64,000 bases of DNA, taken from Zongyangia hominis (GTDB taxonomy: Bacteria; Bacillota; Clostridia; Oscillospirales; Ruminococcaceae). The notes beneath the pieces were generated by a model. It had not been told where the DNA came from and did no database searches. It saw only the letters and a list, made by a program, of their open reading frames with translations. This document shows positions 59,988 to 64,000 of this stretch, piece after piece (positions within the stretch are counted from its first letter, which is position 1; each line of letters starts with the position of its first letter). A program made the position numbers and the translations under genes. The stretch covers positions 186,001-250,000 of the forward strand of contig NZ_JACRTC010000001.1 of NCBI RefSeq assembly GCF_014385095.1. The letters run 5' to 3'.

Positions 59988-60510
59988 CCCTCTCTATGGA
60001 TTTCTTCAGCTTTTCCAGGCACCGGTGGAGCTTGGAAGAGACTGTGCCCTGGGGCATCTTCATGATCTCCGCGATTTCGCGGATTTTATAGCCCTGGATG
60101 ACGCTAAGCGCAACAATGGTGCGCTCGTTGCAGCTCAGGCCGCCCAGAGCGCTAAGGAGGACCAACTTATCATCGCTGTCCTGGCTGTAGGTGAGGGTGT
60201 CGTCGGTCAGCGCAAAGTCCTCCAGGTTCATCTGATTGCGCAGCTTGTAGTTGAGGGCAATTCTCCGGTTACATCGGGCGTGCAGGATTTTGAAAATCCA
60301 AGCTTTAAAAGCCGACGGCTCCTTGAGTCTGCGGATGCCCCGAAAGGCCTCTAGAAAGGTCTCGGATACCGCATCCTCCGCGTCGGTCCGGCTGCCCAGC
60401 ACAAAAAGGGCAGTCTTGTACAGGTCGGTGTAGACCTGCTCATAAAGCTGTGTGAACGCGTCGCTGTCTCCTGATCTTGCCTCCTCGACGATCCGTACGT
60501 CAATCGTCAT
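59959..60510 (-). CDS. ECF-type RNA polymerase sigma factor
   Basis: 183 residues. Region 2 (about 15-85: YEQVYTDLYKTALFVLGSRTDAEDAVSETFLEAFRGIRRL) and region 4 (about 120-180: SCNERTIVALSVIQGYKIREIAEIMKMPQGTVSSKLHRCLEKLKK); no region 1 or 3. Such factors are held by an anti-sigma until a signal arrives. Start 60510 follows GAAGGCGGTGGAACAACC. The overlap with the beta-propeller gene implies translational coupling. Confidence 0.93.
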   Translation of the reverse strand: MTIDVRIVEEARSGDSDAFTQLYEQVYTDLYKTALFVLGSRTDAEDAVSETFLEAFRGIRRLKEPSAFKAWIFKILHARCNRRIALNYKLRNQMNLEDFALTDDTLTYSQDSDDKLVLLSALGGLSCNERTIVALSVIQGYKIREIAEIMKMPQGTVSSKLHRCLEKLKKSIERGEYIESLKR

Positions 60511-60610
60511 GGTTGTTCCACCGCCTTCCGGAAAGGGTGTCCATCTCTTTAGTGGTGAGTTTCGTCCAGTTTCTTGCATATCTCCAAAGTTTTTTCATGG
60601 AGCGGATAAA

Positions 60611-61050
60611 AAGCCGCAGGCAGTTTTTGGCGCAGGAAGGGCGAAGCGCGAAGAGCGCGAGCCCCGCGCATCAGGTTTTTATGGCGAAGCCGCAAAAAGG
60701 GCCGCAGGTTCTTTTTTGCGCAAGTTGGGCGGAGCGCGAAGAGCGCGAATGCCCTGCGCATCAGGTTTTTATGGCAAAGCCGCAAAAAGGGCCGCAGGTT
60801 CTTTTTTGCGCAAGTTGGGCGAAGCGCGAAGAGCGCGAATGCCCTGCGCATCAGGTTTTTATGGCAAAGCCGCAAAAAGGGCCGCAGGTTCTTTTTTGCG
60901 CAAGTTGGGCGGAGCGCGAAGAGCGCGAATGCCCTGCGCATCAGGTTTTTATGGCAAAGCCGCAAAAAGGGCCGCAGGCTCTTTTTTGCGCAAGTTGGGC
61001 GGAGCGCGAAGAGCGCGAATGCCCTGCGCATCAGGTTTTTATGGCAAAGC
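60611..61050 (+). repeat. 90-bp tandem repeat array of the nested-hairpin element
   Basis: Five units with a 90-bp period: unit 1 (60611-60690) diverged, units 2-5 (60691-60780, 60781-60870, 60871-60960, 60961-61050) almost identical. Unit body: CGCAAAAAGGGCCGCAGG, a T-run, TGCGCA, GGGC, GCGC, GCGC, GCCC, TGCGCA, TCAGGTTTTTAT. The three inverted pairs nest into one hairpin. Both strands stay open through the array because 90 is a multiple of three. Confidence 0.95.
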
Positions 61051-61054
61051 CATA

Positions 61055-61093
61055 AAAACAGAGCAGCGCATCGCTTGTCCCGGATGCGCTGCT
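61055..61093 (-). terminator. Terminator of the phosphatase gene
   Basis: AGCAGCGCATC/GATGCGCTGCT, followed on the minus strand by CTGTTTTTAT. Confidence 0.85.
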
Positions 61094-61111
61094 AAAAAGT
61101 CGAAGAAAAAT

Positions 61112-62284
61112 TTAGAAGTACTCCACCGTCACCTTTTTGCCGGTGCGCTCGAGCTCGGCGGCCAGCTCCTTGATGAGATTGAGCTTGAGCCCCAAAGAGA
61201 CGGGCATGCCCGGATTCTGATGGGCGGGGTTGAGGGCGCGGCCCACCAAAAAGCGCACCTCGGTGGCGTCCTCCAAGAGGAGCTTGGTGATGCGGCTGGC
61301 GCCGTCCTTTTTACTCAGGGTGTAGCTTTCTAAGCTGTCGGCCCCGGCGTCGTTGATGCCCTTGATGATGTCTAAAGCCTTGCCCAGGGTGAGGACGCCC
61401 TCGGTGACTAGGTCCACGCCGGGGAGGGTGGCGATGGGCGGCACGGCGGGGTTCTCGTAGTCGATCTGGACCTTGAGCTCCCGGCCGGTGACACGGCTGA
61501 CAATTTGGGAGGTGGTGCCGCCGCAGACCACCTTGAGGCCTCGGGAATACATGAGCTTATCCACGACGATTTTATCCATCTCGCCGTTGACCGGCGGCCC
61601 CACCATGACGGTGGCTGGGCGGCTGGGCTTGAGGGCCAGGGCGCAGACGGTGGAGTCGTCGCCGCACTTTTGCATATAGAGGGTATTGACGGCGGCCAGG
61701 AGCTTTTTGGTGATGACCCGGGGAGACATATTGGGCTCCAAGTTTTCCACTACATAGTTAACGATATTGTCATACTGCCACCCCAGATCCAGCAGCCTGC
61801 CCACGCCCGCGTGGACCACGCCGTCGGAGAAGGTGATGATCATGTCCGAGCTCTCCGCCTCGAAGTGGCTGACGTGGATGGTCTTGCCCCCGATTTCCAC
61901 CGTCTCCCGGGGGATGGGGGTCAGTTGGTTGCGGTGGAAATAGAGTAGGTCCGGGTTATCGAACTCGGCGGTGTAGACCTTGCCGTCCCGCCCCACCTTG
62001 ATGATGGTGAAGGTGGAGTAGGCAAGGCCCCGTTCGCTGCACACCGGCAGGGTGCTGGCGATGGTTTCCAGCGTCTCCTCCAATTGGGCGCCGCTGGCAA
62101 ACATGGTGGCGATGATCTTGCTGGTCAGGGTGGAGAGGATATTGGCCTTGACGCCGCTGCCCAGCCCGTCGGCCAGCACGGCGAGAAAATAGTCGTCCGC
62201 GCGGACGAATTCCACCTTGTCCCCGCACAGCTCCTCGCCGTATTTATGTAAGCTTTCATATACGGCATCGATATATAGTTCCAT
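61112..62284 (-). CDS. PP2C-type (SpoIIE family) serine/threonine phosphatase
   Basis: 390 residues. The N-terminal half (about 1-220) is a PP2C/SpoIIE domain with Mn-binding motifs LADGLGSGVKAN, ITFSDGVVHAG and CGDDSTVCALAL. The C-terminal half (about 225-390) is a separate alpha/beta domain I do not recognise (YSRGLKVVCGGTTSQIVSRV). No membrane segment. It lies 102 bp downstream of the hydrogenase-like gene on the same strand; the pair likely forms a sensor (hydrogenase-like) and effector (phosphatase). Confidence 0.88.
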   Translation of the reverse strand: MELYIDAVYESLHKYGEELCGDKVEFVRADDYFLAVLADGLGSGVKANILSTLTSKIIATMFASGAQLEETLETIASTLPVCSERGLAYSTFTIIKVGRDGKVYTAEFDNPDLLYFHRNQLTPIPRETVEIGGKTIHVSHFEAESSDMIITFSDGVVHAGVGRLLDLGWQYDNIVNYVVENLEPNMSPRVITKKLLAAVNTLYMQKCGDDSTVCALALKPSRPATVMVGPPVNGEMDKIVVDKLMYSRGLKVVCGGTTSQIVSRVTGRELKVQIDYENPAVPPIATLPGVDLVTEGVLTLGKALDIIKGINDAGADSLESYTLSKKDGASRITKLLLEDATEVRFLVGRALNPAHQNPGMPVSLGLKLNLIKELAAELERTGKKVTVEYF

Positions 62285-62386
62285 GATGAACCTCCATTAT
62301 TATAAGACTCCCGCGGGAGCGGTAATGGCGCCTTTTCCTCGCGTCACGATGGAAAAGCGGCGCAAAAGGGTTGCGGCAAAAAGCCG

Positions 62387-64000
62387 TTAGAGCTTGGAGA
62401 GTTCTGTCATGGATTTTTTCAGATTGGTCAGCGCCACCTTGGTTTCCGCCGTCGTCTCGCCCAAAAGGCTGGCGATTTCCTGCGCCACCCGCATCTGCTT
62501 GACGATGACGTTCTGGGCGATGTCCACCGTGGAGTCGCGCAGGGATTCGAGCTGCTGCTTGTGCTGCTCTTCGTCGGTGATGTCCTTGACAAAGACCAGG
62601 TACATGCCGTGCTCCTTGATGTAGAGGATGGTCTGTTCCACCGTTTTGTCCGATTCGTCCACACGGACCTTTTTGGTGACGGCCTTCTCCTCCCGCTTAG
62701 CGGTGTCGAAGTCCATCTCCCCGTAGAAGGCGGGGATGGGCAACCCGATGGAATCGGCCCGGGTGATCTGATAGATGTCCTCGGCCATGGGGTTTAAATC
62801 CTGGACGTTGAGGTCCTCATCCAGGGCGATGATGGCGTTGGGGGAATACTCGGTGACGGTGTTGGAGATATTCTCCGCCCGCTCCCGGAAGAAGGGCAGG
62901 CACATATTGATATCCGCCTTGCCCTGGAAGACGGCCACCGCTTTTTCCCGGCACGAGTGGTAGCCGCAGCTGCCGCAGTTGAGTTCGTCCTCGGGGGTGA
63001 GCTTGCCGATTTTAGCGAGGATGGCCCGGATTTCTTCCTCGGTGGGAACGTCCTTTTGGACGGAGCGGTTGGTGAAAACTCGGGGATGGGGAAATTCGAT
63101 GGAGGCGGTGGGCGCCGGGTTTTCGTCCTGGGGCATGGGATCGTCGTCGATCATGGTCTCGGTGACCAGGAGGCTGCGCTGTCCCATGCGCATCACCGGC
63201 CCGCCGATGCAGCCGCCGGGGCAGATGTTGGCTTCCACAAAGAGGCCCTCCACTTGGCCGTCCCGGATGGCGTCAAACATCTCCATGCACCGGTCCACGC
63301 CGTCCACGGCAATGGGGCGGTAGTGATTAAATTTTTCCTCCGGGATGGTCTTGAGAATGCCGGTGGTCTTGGGATAGAGGCGGGAAACAGGGTTGCAAAC
63401 TCCGGCGGCCTCCGGGTCCCCCTCCTCCAGGGAGACGCCCTGGGCGTCCATCCACTTCTGGATGCCGCCGAAGGTGAGGGCGTAGTTGACAAATCCGCCG
63501 GCCAAGGGATCAGAGGCCTCGTTTTTCTTGGAGAGGCAGGGCCCGATGAAGGCCACCTTGATGTCGCCGTAGGTCTCCCGCATAAGCTTGGCGTGAGCCA
63601 TCATGGGGGAGGAGACGGGGGCTAGGTTCTTAATGAGCTCCGGGTAATACCGCTCGATGAGCATGACGACGGAGGAACAGGCCGTGGCGATGATGTTTTT
63701 CATTTGGCCGTTTTCCATGAGATTGGCGTATTCCCGGCTGGTCTCGTTGGCGCCGATGGCGGTTTCCTCCACCCCCGCGAAGCCCAGCTTCTTGAGGGCC
63801 GCCGAGAGCTTAGAGAAGTCGTCGGTGCCGAAGAAGCCCGGCCAGGAGGGGGCCACCGTGGCGTAAACCCGCTTGCCCTGGGCGATGAGCTCCTGGACGT
63901 GATGGTGGTCGCTTTTGATGAATTTGGCGTTCTGGGGGCAGCACTGGACGCAGTTGCCGCACAGGATACACTCGTCGTCGATGATGGTGGCCTTGCCGTT
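62387..64000 (-). CDS. [FeFe]-hydrogenase-like PAS protein, likely sensory (5' end outside the window)
   Basis: The frame is open to base 64000 and the start lies beyond it. In order: ferredoxin site DECILCGNCVQCCPQNAK, a hydrogenase catalytic-like domain, a Cys cluster CGSCGYHSCREKA, a PAS domain (YSPNAIIALDEDLNVQDLNPMAEDIY) and a C-terminal coiled coil. H-cluster cysteines appear kept: TAC(SS), GPC(LSKK), NICPGGC. The neighbouring residues differ from catalytic enzymes (Ala for the proton-relay Cys, Gly for Met in the second motif), as in group C/D sensory HydS proteins. So H2 or redox sensing is inferred. Confidence 0.85.
   Translation of the reverse strand, partial: NGKATIIDDECILCGNCVQCCPQNAKFIKSDHHHVQELIAQGKRVYATVAPSWPGFFGTDDFSKLSAALKKLGFAGVEETAIGANETSREYANLMENGQMKNIIATACSSVVMLIERYYPELIKNLAPVSSPMMAHAKLMRETYGDIKVAFIGPCLSKKNEASDPLAGGFVNYALTFGGIQKWMDAQGVSLEEGDPEAAGVCNPVSRLYPKTTGILKTIPEEKFNHYRPIAVDGVDRCMEMFDAIRDGQVEGLFVEANICPGGCIGGPVMRMGQRSLLVTETMIDDDPMPQDENPAPTASIEFPHPRVFTNRSVQKDVPTEEEIRAILAKIGKLTPEDELNCGSCGYHSCREKAVAVFQGKADINMCLPFFRERAENISNTVTEYSPNAIIALDEDLNVQDLNPMAEDIYQITRADSIGLPIPAFYGEMDFDTAKREEKAVTKKVRVDESDKTVEQTILYIKEHGMYLVFVKDITDEEQHKQQLESLRDSTVDIAQNVIVKQMRVAQEIASLLGETTAETKVALTNLKKSMTELSKL

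Noticed and set aside
60611..61050. CRISPR-like array
   Set aside because: Units are contiguous with no unique spacers, and the repeat is 90 bp; it is a tandem repeat.
60452..61333. Long plus-strand frame of repeated 30-residue units, and its minus-strand partner at 60549-61031
   Set aside because: Both are open only because the 90-bp DNA repeat keeps frame; no ribosome binding site, no domain, and both strands are equally open.

Overview
The window looks like the chromosome of a GC-rich, spore-forming, anaerobic Firmicute of the class Clostridia, possibly near the Oscillospiraceae. The grounds are a GerA/SpoVAF-type germination protein, a [FeFe]-hydrogenase-like protein, a DUF362 ferredoxin-like protein, a T-box leader, DUF4364 and DUF4867 family proteins, sortase-type signals on two exported proteins, good SigA promoters (TTGACA, 17 bp, TATAAT) and frequent TTG or GTG starts behind strong ribosome binding sites. 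No rRNA, CRISPR array, prophage or transposase is visible. One tRNA (Leu, anticodon GAG) is present. Species is not claimed.

Layout. 1-8 kb: the end of a sugar kinase, a DUF4867 protein, two GNAT acetyltransferases, mannose-6-phosphate isomerase, MTA/SAH nucleosidase, an iron alcohol dehydrogenase and a PutP-type Na+/solute symporter. 8-13 kb: a tiny sortase-type surface peptide, glycerol-1-phosphate dehydrogenase, MurA, WalJ-type hydrolase and RlmH. 13-24 kb: an exported protein of unknown role, a Dabb protein, ComM/YifB, phosphoglucomutase, L31, a YigZ protein, the dgt-dnaG-rpoD block and an Rrf2 regulator. 24-29 kb: an acyl-CoA synthetase and XRE-cupin regulator behind a T-box, an HMA-like protein, and a LysR regulator divergent from a YeiH-type transporter. 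29-33 kb: an XRE regulator with an ABC exporter operon. 33-37 kb: a 1147-residue exported SGNH esterase. 37-41 kb: a flavodoxin-like protein and MATE pump divergent from TetR, a nucleotidyltransferase and tRNA-Leu. 41-48 kb: SbcCD and a Ca2+-type P-ATPase. 48-52 kb: an SdpR/SdpI pair, a SpoVAF-like protein and an XRE/membrane protein pair. 52-57 kb: DUF362, then deoB-cdd-pdp for nucleoside salvage, then a GNAT protein and DUF4364. 57-64 kb: an ECF sigma factor overlapping a membrane-anchored beta-propeller protein, a 90-bp tandem repeat, and a PP2C/SpoIIE phosphatase behind a hydrogenase-like PAS protein cut by the window end.

The most unusual thing seen is a family of intergenic elements. 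A short terminator-like hairpin and T-run are followed by a nested hairpin with the core GCGCRRATGCCCWGCGCAT. Copies are scattered through the window (near 5.6, 8.05, 24.0, 28.2, 53.9-54.0, 56.8-56.9 kb) and expanded into a 90-bp tandem array at 60.6-61.05 kb. Also notable are a symmetric face-to-face promoter/operator between MATE and TetR, twin palindromes bracketing the sdpR promoter, a hydrogenase-like protein that keeps its H-cluster cysteines but lacks the usual catalytic neighbours, and a near-minimal surface peptide.
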